Below the pieces are notes generated by a model. It searched no databases. It was not told the DNA's origin and was given only the letters and a program-made list of their open reading frames with translations. This document shows, one piece after another, positions 26,884 through 34,912 of a stretch of DNA of 64,000 bases (position 1 is the stretch's first letter; each line of letters starts with the position of its first letter). Position numbers and translations under genes: made by a program. This stretch comes from Amycolatopsis sp. DSM 110486 (lineage in GTDB: Bacteria > Actinomycetota > Actinomycetes > Mycobacteriales > Pseudonocardiaceae), in NCBI RefSeq assembly GCF_019468465.1, contig NZ_CP080519.1:10893131-10957130 (forward strand), in the 5' to 3' direction.

Positions 26884-28170
26884 ATGCCGAACAGCACCGC
26901 GAACCGCTTGGCCACCTTCGTCGAACGCCTCCTCGGCGCGCCGCTGCCGATCGCCGTCCGCACGTGGGACGGCGAGCGCGTGGGTCCCGAGGGCCCGACC
27001 GTCGTCCTGAAGAACCGCCGCGCGCTGCGCCGGCTGCTCTACGCACCGGGCGAGCTGGGCCTGGCGCGCGCGTACGTGTCGGGCGACCTCGACGTGGAAG
27101 GAGACCTCACCGAGGGGTTCCGGCGGATCTGGGCGCTGACCCGCTCGGGCGAGCTGAGGAGGGTGCAGCTCGCCCCGCGGGACTGGGCCGGTGCGGCCGG
27201 GCTCGCCGCGCTCCTGGGCGTGCTGGGCCCGCCGCCGAAACCGCCGGTGGAGGAGGCGAGGCTGACCGGCGTGCTGCACAGCCTGCGGCGCGACCGGTCG
27301 GCCATCGCCCACCACTACGACCTGTCCAACGCCTTCTACCAGCTGCTGCTCGACGACTCGATGGCCTACTCGTCGGGCTACTGGACGTCCGGAAACCCAC
27401 CTGCACCCGGCTACGGCCTCGCGCAGGCGCAGCACGACAAGCTGGAGCTGATCTGCCGCAAGCTCGGCCTGCGCCCCGGCATGCGGCTGCTCGACGTCGG
27501 CTGTGGCTGGGGTTCGCTGCTGGTGCACGCGGCCAAGCACCACGGCGTGCACGCGGTGGGCGTGACGCTGTCGGCGGAGCAAGTGCAGTACGTGCGAGGG
27601 CGCCTGGCCCAGCACGACCTCGAAGACCGTGTCGAGGTGCGGCAGCAGGACTACCGGGAGCTGACCGACGGGCCGTTCGACGCCGTCGCGTCGGTCGAGA
27701 TGGGCGAGCATGTCGGCGAAGAGAACTATCCGACGTACGCGAATACGCTGTTCCGCATGCTCAACCCGGCCGGGCGGCTCGTGCTGCAGCAGATGTCGCG
27801 CGGGCGCGCCGGGGACACAGCGCCCGGCGGCGGCGCGTTCATCGAGCGCTACATCGCCCCGGACATGACGATGCGGCCGCTGAGCCGCACGCTCGGGCAC
27901 CTCGAGACGGCCGGGTTCGAGATCCGCGACGTGCACGCGCTGCGCGAGCACTACGTGACGACCGTGCGCGAGTGGGCCGAGACCCTGGAGTTCCACTGGG
28001 CCGAGGCCGTCGCGCTGGTCGGCGAGGTGGAGGCGCGCGTGTGGCGGCTCTACCTCGTCGGCGGCGCGCTGGCGTTCGAGGAGAACCGCATGGGCGTGGA
28101 CCAGATCCTGGCCGTGCGGCCCACCGAAACCGGCGGCAGCGAGCTGCCGTCCACGCGGGAGTGGGCGTGA
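26884..28170 (+). CDS. Cyclopropane-fatty-acyl-phospholipid synthase family (UfaA1-like)
   Basis: 428 residues. The S-adenosylmethionine motif LLDVGCGWGSLLVHAAKH is near residue 204; the N-terminal domain contains LARAYVSGDLDVEGDL. QQMSRGR and the bicarbonate-pocket-like Glu/His region follow. Such enzymes add a methylene or methyl group across the double bond of a membrane lipid acyl chain. The closest locus I know is ufaA1 (Rv0447c) beside sigK, linked to 10-methyl (tuberculostearic) acid. The actual product here is undetermined. The stop overlaps the DUF1295 start. Confidence 0.93.
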   Translation: MPNSTANRLATFVERLLGAPLPIAVRTWDGERVGPEGPTVVLKNRRALRRLLYAPGELGLARAYVSGDLDVEGDLTEGFRRIWALTRSGELRRVQLAPRDWAGAAGLAALLGVLGPPPKPPVEEARLTGVLHSLRRDRSAIAHHYDLSNAFYQLLLDDSMAYSSGYWTSGNPPAPGYGLAQAQHDKLELICRKLGLRPGMRLLDVGCGWGSLLVHAAKHHGVHAVGVTLSAEQVQYVRGRLAQHDLEDRVEVRQQDYRELTDGPFDAVASVEMGEHVGEENYPTYANTLFRMLNPAGRLVLQQMSRGRAGDTAPGGGAFIERYIAPDMTMRPLSRTLGHLETAGFEIRDVHALREHYVTTVREWAETLEFHWAEAVALVGEVEARVWRLYLVGGALAFEENRMGVDQILAVRPTETGGSELPSTREWA

Positions 28171-28955
28171 TCGGCCTCGGCCCGCTCGTCGCGATCACCG
28201 CCGGCGTGGTGCTGGTGGCGGTGACGGTGACGTTCGGGATCGCCCGCCTGCGCGGCCGCTACGACACCATCGACACGTTCTGGGGGCTCGGGTTCGCCCT
28301 GGTCGCCGTGGTCGCGTTCCCGCTGGGCAGCGGACCACTCGTGCTGCGGCTGGTCACGGCCGCGCTCACGGTCGTGTGGGGCGTGCGGCTCGCCGTCCAC
28401 CTGCACGTGCGCAACCGCGGCGGTGGCGAGGACCCGCGCTACCAGCGGATGGTCGAGCGCGCCGGCGACAACCCCGGGGTGCGGATCTTCGTCCGCGTCT
28501 ACCTCCTGCAGGCCGTGATCCTCTGGTTCGTCTCGCTGCCGGTGCAGTTCGCGATGTACGGCACCGGCCTCGGCGTGCTCGGCTGGATCGGCGTCGCGGT
28601 GTGGGTGCTCGGCTTCACGTTCGAGTCCGTCGGCGACGCCCAGCTGAGCCGCTTCCGCGCGGACCCGGGCAACCGCGGTGAGGTGCTCGACACCGGGCTG
28701 TGGCGCTACACGCGGCACCCGAACTACTTCGGCGACGCCTGCGTGTGGTGGGGCCTTTACCTGCTGGCGTGCTCGACGTGGCCCGGCGCGGCGACGGTCC
28801 TCTCGCCGATCGCCATGACGTTCACCCTCGCCCGCGGCACCGGGAAACCGATACTGGAGAAGGGCATGGCGCGCACGCGGCCGGGCTACGCGACGTACGT
28901 GGAGCGCACCAGCGGGTTCTTCCCGTTGCCGCCGAAGAAGCTCACTCGCCGGTGA
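28167..28955 (+). CDS. DUF1295 (steroid 5-alpha-reductase-like) membrane protein
   Basis: 262 residues with six or seven hydrophobic helices. Family motifs in the C-terminal half are GLWRYTRHPNYFGDACVWWG and the final TSGFFPLPPKK. The DUF1295/ICMT-like fold includes NADPH-dependent reductases of unsaturated lipids, so it may reduce the intermediate left by the CFA-like enzyme. GTG start overlaps the previous stop (28167-28170), so the two are coupled. Its last 14 bp overlap the convergent DUF664 gene. It matches Rv0446c in the M. tuberculosis sigK locus. Confidence 0.9.
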   Translation: MIGLGPLVAITAGVVLVAVTVTFGIARLRGRYDTIDTFWGLGFALVAVVAFPLGSGPLVLRLVTAALTVVWGVRLAVHLHVRNRGGGEDPRYQRMVERAGDNPGVRIFVRVYLLQAVILWFVSLPVQFAMYGTGLGVLGWIGVAVWVLGFTFESVGDAQLSRFRADPGNRGEVLDTGLWRYTRHPNYFGDACVWWGLYLLACSTWPGAATVLSPIAMTFTLARGTGKPILEKGMARTRPGYATYVERTSGFFPLPPKKLTRR

Positions 28956-29451
28956 GACCGTCGGTCAGCTCGCGCAGCAGGTCGAGGTGGCCGAGGTGGC
29001 GGGAGGTCTCCTCGATCATGTGCGTCACGACCCAGCGCACGTTGAGCTGCCGGTCGCCTTTGAAGAGCACGGTGTCGGTGAACTCGCGCGCCGCCACGAC
29101 CTCGCGGCAGCGCGCGACCTCGGCTTCGTAGCCGGCCACGAGCTGCTCGATCGGGGTCGTCAGCGCCACGCGGAACTCGGCGTCGCGGTCGAGCTCCAGA
29201 GCCTCTTCCCACTCGTCGGTTTGACCGTCGAGCACCACGCGGAACCAGTAGTTCTCCACGAGCGTGAGGTGCCCGAGCAGGCCGGCAATGGTGGTCAGCT
29301 CGCTGGGCAGGTGGCGGCGGCGGGCCTGCTCGTCGGTGAGCCCGCCGCACTTCCACACGACGCTCGCGCGGAGGAAGTCGAGGAAACCGGTGAGCTGGGT
29401 GCGCTCGTCGGCGTCCATGGGCGGGTCGGGGCGTTCCGGTGGCGTGGTCAC
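28942..29451 (-). CDS. DUF664/DinB-fold protein (mycothiol-type)
   Basis: 169 residues of four-helix DinB/YfiT fold. Metal-ligand His residues are seen in GHLTLVENYW and in HMIEETSRHLGHLDLL near the C-terminus. DUF664 proteins in Actinobacteria are thought to be mycothiol-dependent transferases or isomerases; the substrate is unknown. The GTG start and an AT-rich intergenic region separate it from the divergent OsmC gene, and both may respond to thiol or oxidant stress. Confidence 0.88.
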   Translation of the reverse strand: MTTPPERPDPPMDADERTQLTGFLDFLRASVVWKCGGLTDEQARRRHLPSELTTIAGLLGHLTLVENYWFRVVLDGQTDEWEEALELDRDAEFRVALTTPIEQLVAGYEAEVARCREVVAAREFTDTVLFKGDRQLNVRWVVTHMIEETSRHLGHLDLLRELTDGLTGE

Positions 29452-29495
29452 GAGGTGCAGCCTTCCGCACCGGGCAACCTTTTTTCGTCAGATAT

Positions 29496-29519
29496 ATTGC
29501 GCGCAATCTGATTGCGCAC
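29496..29519. promoter_or_regulatory. Candidate operator between DUF664 and OsmC genes
   Basis: ATTGCGCGCAAT is a perfect 12-bp palindrome at 29496-29507, followed by a half-site ATTGCGCAC at 29511-29519. It sits in an unusually AT-rich stretch. The shape suggests a MarR/OhrR-type binding site for a redox regulator, but no such regulator is encoded nearby. Confidence 0.45.
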
Positions 29520-29545
29520 TATCTTCATGGAAGGCGAACCACAGC

Positions 29546-29566
29546 GATCCCCCACCCCGGGGGATC
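29546..29566 (+). other. Leader hairpin of osmC
   Basis: GATCCCCC and GGGGGATC form an 8-bp stem with a 5-base loop, ending seven bases before the GAGGAGG ribosome site. It could influence translation or stabilise the message; there is no direct proof. Confidence 0.4.
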
Positions 29567-29585
29567 CAGCACCGAGGAGGCAGTT

Positions 29586-30020
29586 GTGCCCAGCCGCGAC
29601 GCGACGACCCACTGGACCGGCGGACTTCAGAAGGGCAAGGGCGAGGTCACGCTCGACTCGTCCAACGCCGGCACGTTCGACGTGTCGTTCCCCACCCGCT
29701 CGGGCAACCCCGACGGCCAGACCAGTCCCGAAGAGCTCATCGCCGCCGCGCACTCCTCGTGCCTCGCGATGAACCTGTCGGGCGTGCTGGAGTCGCAGAA
29801 GCTCGAAGCGGAGTCCATCGACGTCTCCGCCGAGGTCACGCTCGGCCCGGCCCAGGGCGGCGGCTTCGAGATCAGCGGCATCGCCATCACCCTGCGCGCG
29901 AAGCTCGACGGCGTGACGCCGGAGCAGTTCGCGGAGCTGGCCGAGACCGCCGAGAAGACCTGTCCGGTCACCAAGGCGCTCGCCGGCACCACGATCACGA
30001 TGGACGCGGCGCTCGTCTGA
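29586..30020 (+). CDS. OsmC family peroxiredoxin
   Basis: 144 residues of OsmC/Ohr fold. The two redox Cys lie in AAHSSCLAM near residue 59 and EKTCPVTKAL near residue 125. It should reduce organic hydroperoxides in the cytoplasm with a dithiol reductant. The sequence is nearer the OsmC branch (SYPTRSGN-like and NPDGQTSPEELI parts) than classical Ohr. GTG 29586 has a strong GAGGAGG six bases upstream. A perfect hairpin terminator follows. Confidence 0.92.
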   Translation: MPSRDATTHWTGGLQKGKGEVTLDSSNAGTFDVSFPTRSGNPDGQTSPEELIAAAHSSCLAMNLSGVLESQKLEAESIDVSAEVTLGPAQGGGFEISGIAITLRAKLDGVTPEQFAELAETAEKTCPVTKALAGTTITMDAALV

Positions 30021-30029
30021 TTCACCAGG

Positions 30030-30065
30030 CGGTGAAAGCCCCTCCGGCCGGAGGGGCTTTCACCG
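30030..30065 (+). terminator. Hairpin terminator of osmC
   Basis: CGGTGAAAGCCCCTCC and GGAGGGGCTTTCACCG are perfect complements around GGCC, starting 10 bp after the stop. Confidence 0.88.
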
Positions 30066-30408
30066 CTCTGTCCGGTCCCCGCGCGGCTTACCAACCCGTT
30101 TGCCGCCAGGGCAGCCGGGCTTCACGATCGGCTGCGGCAGAAGGGCCCGGCAACCTCACGCGGACCGCCGGCGACTCGCTCCCCTTGCCGGCCCACGGCC
30201 ATCCCCGCGCCTGCCCGCGGGCGGCCGCTCCGGCCGCGGCGACGAGCCCACGACTGTCCACAGTGGCCGGAGTGCACTCCGGGTAACCCGGACACGCCGG
30301 GCGGAAACCGGCGGCGCGCAAACGGTTCCGGGTCGCGAAGATCACCCCGGGCCGCCGGTTACCGGCTGTTAGAATCGGGAACCGGTTGTTCCGGTTGTCG
30401 AGAACGAG
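30066..30408. other. Gap between osmC terminator and MFS gene, with MFS promoter
   Basis: No gene is convincing here; a minus-strand frame reads as Arg/Pro/Ala-rich sequence. Near its end TAGAAT (30370-30375) fits a -10 element. It is directly followed by GGAAC, CGGTT, GTTCC (30378-30392), a 5-5-5 inverted repeat suited to bind a repressor over the start point. Confidence 0.5.
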
Positions 30409-31623
30409 GTGCCCGTGGCCCAGCCCGAAGCCGAGACCACGTCCCCCGCGGCGCCCCAGCAGGCGCCACCCTCGTGGCTCGTCCTGTTGCTCGCCGTCTC
30501 TTGTGGACTGACAGTCGCGAACCTCTACTACGCGCAGCCGTTGCTCAACGAGCTGCGGACCACGTTCGGCGTCGGTGAGGCCGCGGCCGGCGGTGTGGTC
30601 ACCGCCACCCAGATCGGCTACGCGGCGGGCATGCTGCTGATCGTCCCGCTCGGCGACCGCGTCGAGAACCGCAGCCTGGTGTCACTGCTGCTGGCCATCG
30701 CGTGCGCCGGGCTCGTGGCCACCGGCCTCGCGCCGCAGTTCTCCGTGCTGCTGATCGCGTCGCTCATCGCCGGCTCGACGTCGGTGGTGGTGCAGATCCT
30801 GATCCCGCTCACGGCCGACCTCACGCCCGACGCCGTGCGCGGGCGCATCGTCGGGCGGGTGATGAGCGGGCTGCTGTTCGGCGTCCTGCTCTCCCGCGTC
30901 GCGGCGAGCCTGATGGCCGAGGTCACGACCTGGCGGGTCGTGTTCCTGATCTCGGCCGGACTGATGGCGATCCTCGCCGTGGCACTGCGCTTCAGCCTGC
31001 CGCGGCGCGCGCCGAAGACGTCCGTCCACTATGGAGAGTTGCTGCGCTCGACGCTGCGGCTCGCCCGCGACCACCCGGCGCTGCGCCGCCGGGCGCTGTA
31101 CCAGGCCGCGCTCTACTCGGTGTTCAGCGCCTTCTGGACCACGATCGCGTTCGTGCTCACCTCCGCGCCGTTCCACTACTCGCAGCTGGGCGTCGGGCTG
31201 TTCGCGCTCGTCGGCGCGGCCGGGGCGGCGATCGCGCCGCTGGCCGGGCGCTGGGCGGACCACGGCCACGGCCGCGTGGCCACCGGCGCGTCCTTCCTGC
31301 TGTGCGCGGTGGCGTTCGCCGTCGGCGGGTTCGGCGCGCACAGCGTGATCCTGCTCGCCGTGGGGGCGATCGCCCTCGACATGGCCGTGCAGACCACGAT
31401 GGTGTCGGGCCAGCACGTGATCTACCAGCTCGACCCGAACGCCCGCGCCCGCGTGAACAGCATCTACCTGGCCACGTTCTTCGTAGGCGGAGCGATCGGG
31501 TCGGAGATCGGCTCGGTCCTCTACCACCTGGGCGGCTGGACGGCCGTGTCGGTGTTCGGCGCCGTCATCCCGCTGATCGCGCTGGCCTGGTGGACAACCG
31601 AACGGCGCTCTGCTGACAACTGA
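30409..31623 (+). CDS. MFS transporter (DHA1-like)
   Basis: 404 residues with about 12 helices. The N-terminal block ANLYYAQPLLNELRTTFG and the loop GDRVENR between helices 2 and 3 are typical of the drug:H+ antiporter branch. Substrate unknown. The GTG at 30409 and another at 30415 are both possible starts; the second has GAGG five bases upstream. The stop codon lies inside the first unit of a 14-bp tandem repeat, so the very C-terminus (TERRSADN) is at the repeat edge. Confidence 0.88.
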   Translation: MPVAQPEAETTSPAAPQQAPPSWLVLLLAVSCGLTVANLYYAQPLLNELRTTFGVGEAAAGGVVTATQIGYAAGMLLIVPLGDRVENRSLVSLLLAIACAGLVATGLAPQFSVLLIASLIAGSTSVVVQILIPLTADLTPDAVRGRIVGRVMSGLLFGVLLSRVAASLMAEVTTWRVVFLISAGLMAILAVALRFSLPRRAPKTSVHYGELLRSTLRLARDHPALRRRALYQAALYSVFSAFWTTIAFVLTSAPFHYSQLGVGLFALVGAAGAAIAPLAGRWADHGHGRVATGASFLLCAVAFAVGGFGAHSVILLAVGAIALDMAVQTTMVSGQHVIYQLDPNARARVNSIYLATFFVGGAIGSEIGSVLYHLGGWTAVSVFGAVIPLIALAWWTTERRSADN

Positions 31624-31695
31624 GCGCTGACAACTGAGCGCTGATAACTGAGCGCCGACAACCGAGCGCCCGCAACTGAGCGCTGTCAACTGACC
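31612..31695. repeat. Tandem repeat, six 14-bp units
   Basis: Units of consensus GCTGACAACTGAGC run head to tail from 31612; the first two are identical, the rest differ by one to four bases. A weaker seventh trace follows. The array covers the MFS stop codon and almost the whole gap to the convergent NmrA-like gene. Identical leading copies suggest recent slippage. Confidence 0.85.
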
Positions 31696-31700
31696 CGCGC

Positions 31701-32534
31701 TCAGGAGAACGCGCCGGTGTGTCGCGCGGCCCACTCGGCGTAGGTCACGCCGCGGTGGCCCAGCAGGTCGTCGACCACGCCGGTCGGCGCCTCCGGCCGC
31801 GCCACCGCGGCGGCGAACCCGTCGAGCAGCCAGTCGGCGATCTCCCCCGGGATCCCCAGCTCGACCCACTCGGCGCGCTGCTGCTCCCGGGTCAGCTCCA
31901 CGAACGGCACCTCGCGGCCCAGCGCCGCGGCGATTTTCCCGGCCATCTCCCGCAACGTGAGCGCCTCCGGTCCATTGAGGACATAAGTCTGCCCGTCATG
32001 GCCTTCGGTGGTGAGCACGTGCGCGGCGACGGCCGCGATGTCGGCCAGGTCGATCGGCGTCTGCGCCGCTTCCGCATACGCGGTGCGGATTTCCCCGTGC
32101 GTGTGCACGGAATGCGCCCAGCCGAGCGAGTTCGCCATGAACACCCCCGGCCGCAGGAACGTCCGGGCGAACCCGGCCTTCGTCACGGCGGCCTCCACCG
32201 CCGCAAACTCCGGCCCGCTCGATCCGGCTTGCACGTCCCCGACACTGCTGCCGGACAGCGCGACCACCCGCCGCACTCCCGCCTCGGCGGCGAGCTCGCA
32301 AAACCGCGTGACCGTGCGCGCCATCGGCGCGAGGTACACATCCTCGACGTCTTCGAGCGCCTGCGGCAGCGTCGACGGCCGCGCGAGCGACCCCACGACC
32401 ACCTCGACCCCGGCCGGCAGCGCCGCCTGCACTGGGTCCTTCGTCAGCGCGCGCACCGCCACGCCGCGGGCCAGGAGTTCGTCGACCACGAGCCGCCCGA
32501 CGTTTCCGGTCGCACCCGTCACCAGGATCGGCAT
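31701..32534 (-). CDS. NmrA-like NAD(P)H-binding (short-chain reductase fold) protein
   Basis: 277 residues. The Rossmann motif TGATGNVGR is at residues 6-14, after MPILV. The atypical SDR/NmrA type is supported by VVALSGSSVGD and FLRPGVFMANSL. Such proteins reduce quinones or sense NADP redox state; the role here is unknown. The ATG at 32534 has GGCGGGGGC upstream; an ATG at 32555 would add seven residues. A large inverted repeat lies just upstream. Confidence 0.88.
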   Translation of the reverse strand: MPILVTGATGNVGRLVVDELLARGVAVRALTKDPVQAALPAGVEVVVGSLARPSTLPQALEDVEDVYLAPMARTVTRFCELAAEAGVRRVVALSGSSVGDVQAGSSGPEFAAVEAAVTKAGFARTFLRPGVFMANSLGWAHSVHTHGEIRTAYAEAAQTPIDLADIAAVAAHVLTTEGHDGQTYVLNGPEALTLREMAGKIAAALGREVPFVELTREQQRAEWVELGIPGEIADWLLDGFAAAVARPEAPTGVVDDLLGHRGVTYAEWAARHTGAFS

Positions 32535-32570
32535 GCTGCCCCCGCCTCTTCTCATCTGCCACAGCCTCTC

Positions 32571-32605
32571 GTATGCCGTACGGAATTAAACAGCGTACAG
32601 CATAC
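32571..32605. promoter_or_regulatory. Inverted repeat upstream of the NmrA-like gene
   Basis: GTATGCCGTAC and GTACAGCATAC form an 11-bp inverted repeat (one mismatch) spaced by 13 AT-rich bases that include TTTAAT on the minus strand, a possible -10. A TetR-type dimer site overlapping the promoter is the simplest reading. No TetR gene is in the window nearby. Confidence 0.5.
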
Positions 32606-32636
32606 GGAGAAGATGGTGCCAGTCGGAAAGACGAGG

Positions 32637-33506
32637 TCAGGACGTGATGGTCGGCAGCTCGGGGGCCGAGACGTCGTAGACCTTGCCCTTCTGCGTGAGC
32701 AGGGCGGCCAGCACCTTCGCCTTGCGGTCGGTCTTGCCGGCGTCGCCCCAGCGGACGGTCTTGCCGTCGGTGAGGGTGAACTGGACGCTGGCCGGCGTCT
32801 GGGCCGTCGCGGTGGTGACCTGCTTGAGCAGGGCCTGCGGGATCACGCCGAGCACCGCGGTCACCGCACGCGTCACCGGATCGTCGGCCGACACCTTCGG
32901 CAGCTTCAGCTCCGGCAGCCCCGCCGGGCGCGTCTTCACGGTCTTGAACACGACCCCGCCGCCGTCGACGAGGTGCACCCCGTCGCCACCCGGGCCGCTG
33001 TCGAAGAACGCGATGGCCGTGCGCTCGGTCACCGTGATCTCCACGGTGTTGGGCCACGAGCGCGACACGTCCACGGTCGCGACACCCGGCATCTCCGCCA
33101 CTCGGTCGCGGATCCCGTCGACATCGACGAGCAGCATCGGCTTGTCGGCCGGCACGGCGGCGACGGCCCGGATCTGCTCCGCCGACACCGCTTTCGCGCC
33201 CTGAACCGCCACGTCCTTCACCCCGAGCATGGAGCTGAAGAACAGCAGGTATCCCAGACCCACGAGCGTGACGACCAGAAGCAGCGCGACCCAGCGGCGC
33301 CGGATCTCCTTCTTCCGCGTCGGACGCGCGCGCAGGCTCTCCGCCCGAGTCGCCCGGCCCGAGCGCGGGGCCGCCGAGCGGCTCGAACGGGTACGGCGGC
33401 GCTCCTCTTCGGAACGCCGCCCCCGCCGGGCCCTGGCCAGGGCAGCGCGATCCCGCTCGTCCTCTTCGGACGAGGGCGGGTTGCGGCGCTCCCTGGTCGA
33501 CGTCAT
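32637..33506 (-). CDS. ftsQ: Cell division protein FtsQ
   Basis: 289 residues. An Arg/Ser-rich cytoplasmic tail of about 70 residues is followed by one transmembrane helix ([19 protein letters not shown]), a POTRA domain ([20 protein letters not shown]) and the FtsQ beta domain. It is a scaffold of the divisome with FtsL. Its start is 4 bp inside the end of murC. It is the last gene of the wall block; in most Actinobacteria ftsZ follows at once, but here ftsZ is 9.5 kb farther. Confidence 0.95.
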   Translation of the reverse strand: MTSTRERRNPPSSEEDERDRAALARARRGRRSEEERRRTRSSRSAAPRSGRATRAESLRARPTRKKEIRRRWVALLLVVTLVGLGYLLFFSSMLGVKDVAVQGAKAVSAEQIRAVAAVPADKPMLLVDVDGIRDRVAEMPGVATVDVSRSWPNTVEITVTERTAIAFFDSGPGGDGVHLVDGGGVVFKTVKTRPAGLPELKLPKVSADDPVTRAVTAVLGVIPQALLKQVTTATAQTPASVQFTLTDGKTVRWGDAGKTDRKAKVLAALLTQKGKVYDVSAPELPTITS

Positions 33507-34912
33507 GCGCCCGCGGTCCTCCGATCGAGCTCGGCCAGGATCTCCGGGCCCAGCTGCGTCACGTCACCCGCGCCCATGGTCACCACGAGGTCACCCGGCT
33601 TCACGAGGTCGGCCACGAGCTTCGCCGCGAGGTCGAACGCGGGCTGGTAGTGCACCGGGCTCGTCACGCGGTCGGCGATCAGCGCACCCGTCACGCCCGG
33701 CACCGGCTCTTCGCGAGCGCCGTACACATCGAGCACCACGACCTCGTCGGCCAGCGACAGCGCCTCGGCGAACTCCGCCGCGAACGTCTGCGTGCGCGAG
33801 TACAGGTGCGGCTGGAACACCACGAGCACCCGGCCGAGCCCGGCCGCCGTGCGCACGGCCTTGAGCTGCGCGGCCACCTCGGTCGGGTGGTGGGCGTAGT
33901 CGTCGTACACGCGGACATCGCCGGAGCGGCCCTTGAACTCGAAGCGCCGGCGCACCCCGCCGAACGCGGCGAGCCCCTCGGCCAGGCCGGCCGCGGGCGC
34001 GCCCAGCTCGAGCCCGGCCAGCAGGGCCGCGACCGCGTTGAGCGCCATGTGCTCGCCCGGCACCGCCACGCGCAGGTCGAGTTCCTCGCCGTCGAGCGAA
34101 AGCCGCACCTGGCCGCCGTCCGGGGCGGGCTTGTAGTCGAGCACGCGTGCGTCGCCCGCGCCGATGGCGGTGCGGCCGTAGCGGCGCACGCGCACGCCCT
34201 CGGCCGCGGCCTCGTCGCCCAGCTTCGCGGCGCCCGGGTCGTCGGCGCACACCACGAGCAGCCCACCCGGCTGCAGGCGGCCGACGAACTCGGTGAACAC
34301 CTTCACGTAAGCCTCGGCCGTGCCGTGGTGGTCGAGGTGGTCGGGCTCGACGTTGGTGACCACCGCGACCGACGGCGAGTACGTCAGGAACGAGCCGTCG
34401 CTCTCGTCGGCCTCCGCGATGAAGAGCCCGCCCTCGCCGTGGTGCGCGTTGGCACCCGACTCGTTGAGGTCGCCGCCGATCGCGAACGACGGGTCGAGCC
34501 GGCAGTGCTGCAGCGCCACAGTGAGCATCGACGTGGTCGACGTCTTGCCGTGCGTACCGGCGATGCAGGCCACGCGGTGGCCCTCCATCAACCCCGCGAG
34601 CGCCTGCGCACGGTGCAGCACAGGGATGTTGCGCGCACGGGCCGCGGCCAGCTCCGGGTTGGACTCCTTGATCGCCGTGGACACCACGACGGCCGACGGG
34701 GCTTCGGCGAGCGCGACGAGGTTCTCCGCGCGCTGGCCCACGAACAGCTCGGCGCCCTGGGCGCGCAGCGACAGCACCGCGCGCGACTCCTTGGCGTCCG
34801 AACCGGACACGGCCGCCCCGCGGGCGAGCAGGATCCGCGCGATGCCGGACATGCCGGCTCCGCCGATGCCGATCAGGTGCGCGCGGCGCAGTTCTTCGGG
34901 CAGCTCAGGCAC
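33503..34912 (-). CDS. murC: UDP-N-acetylmuramate:L-alanine ligase
   Basis: 469 residues. ATP-binding motif [12 protein letters not shown] is near residue 118, and [19 protein letters not shown] at the N-terminus binds the UDP-sugar. It adds L-Ala to UDP-MurNAc, the first amino acid of the stem peptide. It overlaps murG upstream by 8 bp and ftsQ downstream by 4 bp, so the block is tightly coupled. Confidence 0.98.
   Translation of the reverse strand: MPELPEELRRAHLIGIGGAGMSGIARILLARGAAVSGSDAKESRAVLSLRAQGAELFVGQRAENLVALAEAPSAVVVSTAIKESNPELAAARARNIPVLHRAQALAGLMEGHRVACIAGTHGKTSTTSMLTVALQHCRLDPSFAIGGDLNESGANAHHGEGGLFIAEADESDGSFLTYSPSVAVVTNVEPDHLDHHGTAEAYVKVFTEFVGRLQPGGLLVVCADDPGAAKLGDEAAAEGVRVRRYGRTAIGAGDARVLDYKPAPDGGQVRLSLDGEELDLRVAVPGEHMALNAVAALLAGLELGAPAAGLAEGLAAFGGVRRRFEFKGRSGDVRVYDDYAHHPTEVAAQLKAVRTAAGLGRVLVVFQPHLYSRTQTFAAEFAEALSLADEVVVLDVYGAREEPVPGVTGALIADRVTSPVHYQPAFDLAAKLVADLVKPGDLVVTMGAGDVTQLGPEILAELDRRTAGA

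Noticed and set aside
24778..27996. Single 1072-codon frame covering DUF1365 and upstream DNA
   Set aside because: Only the 3' part is DUF1365; the rest is antisense to CFA-like DNA or out of frame with the FAD gene.
30088..30345. Small minus-strand frame between osmC and the MFS gene
   Set aside because: Low-complexity Ala/Gly/Arg sequence without family resemblance or ribosome site.
31612..31695. CRISPR-like short repeats
   Set aside because: The units are contiguous with no spacers and no cas genes; a plain tandem repeat.
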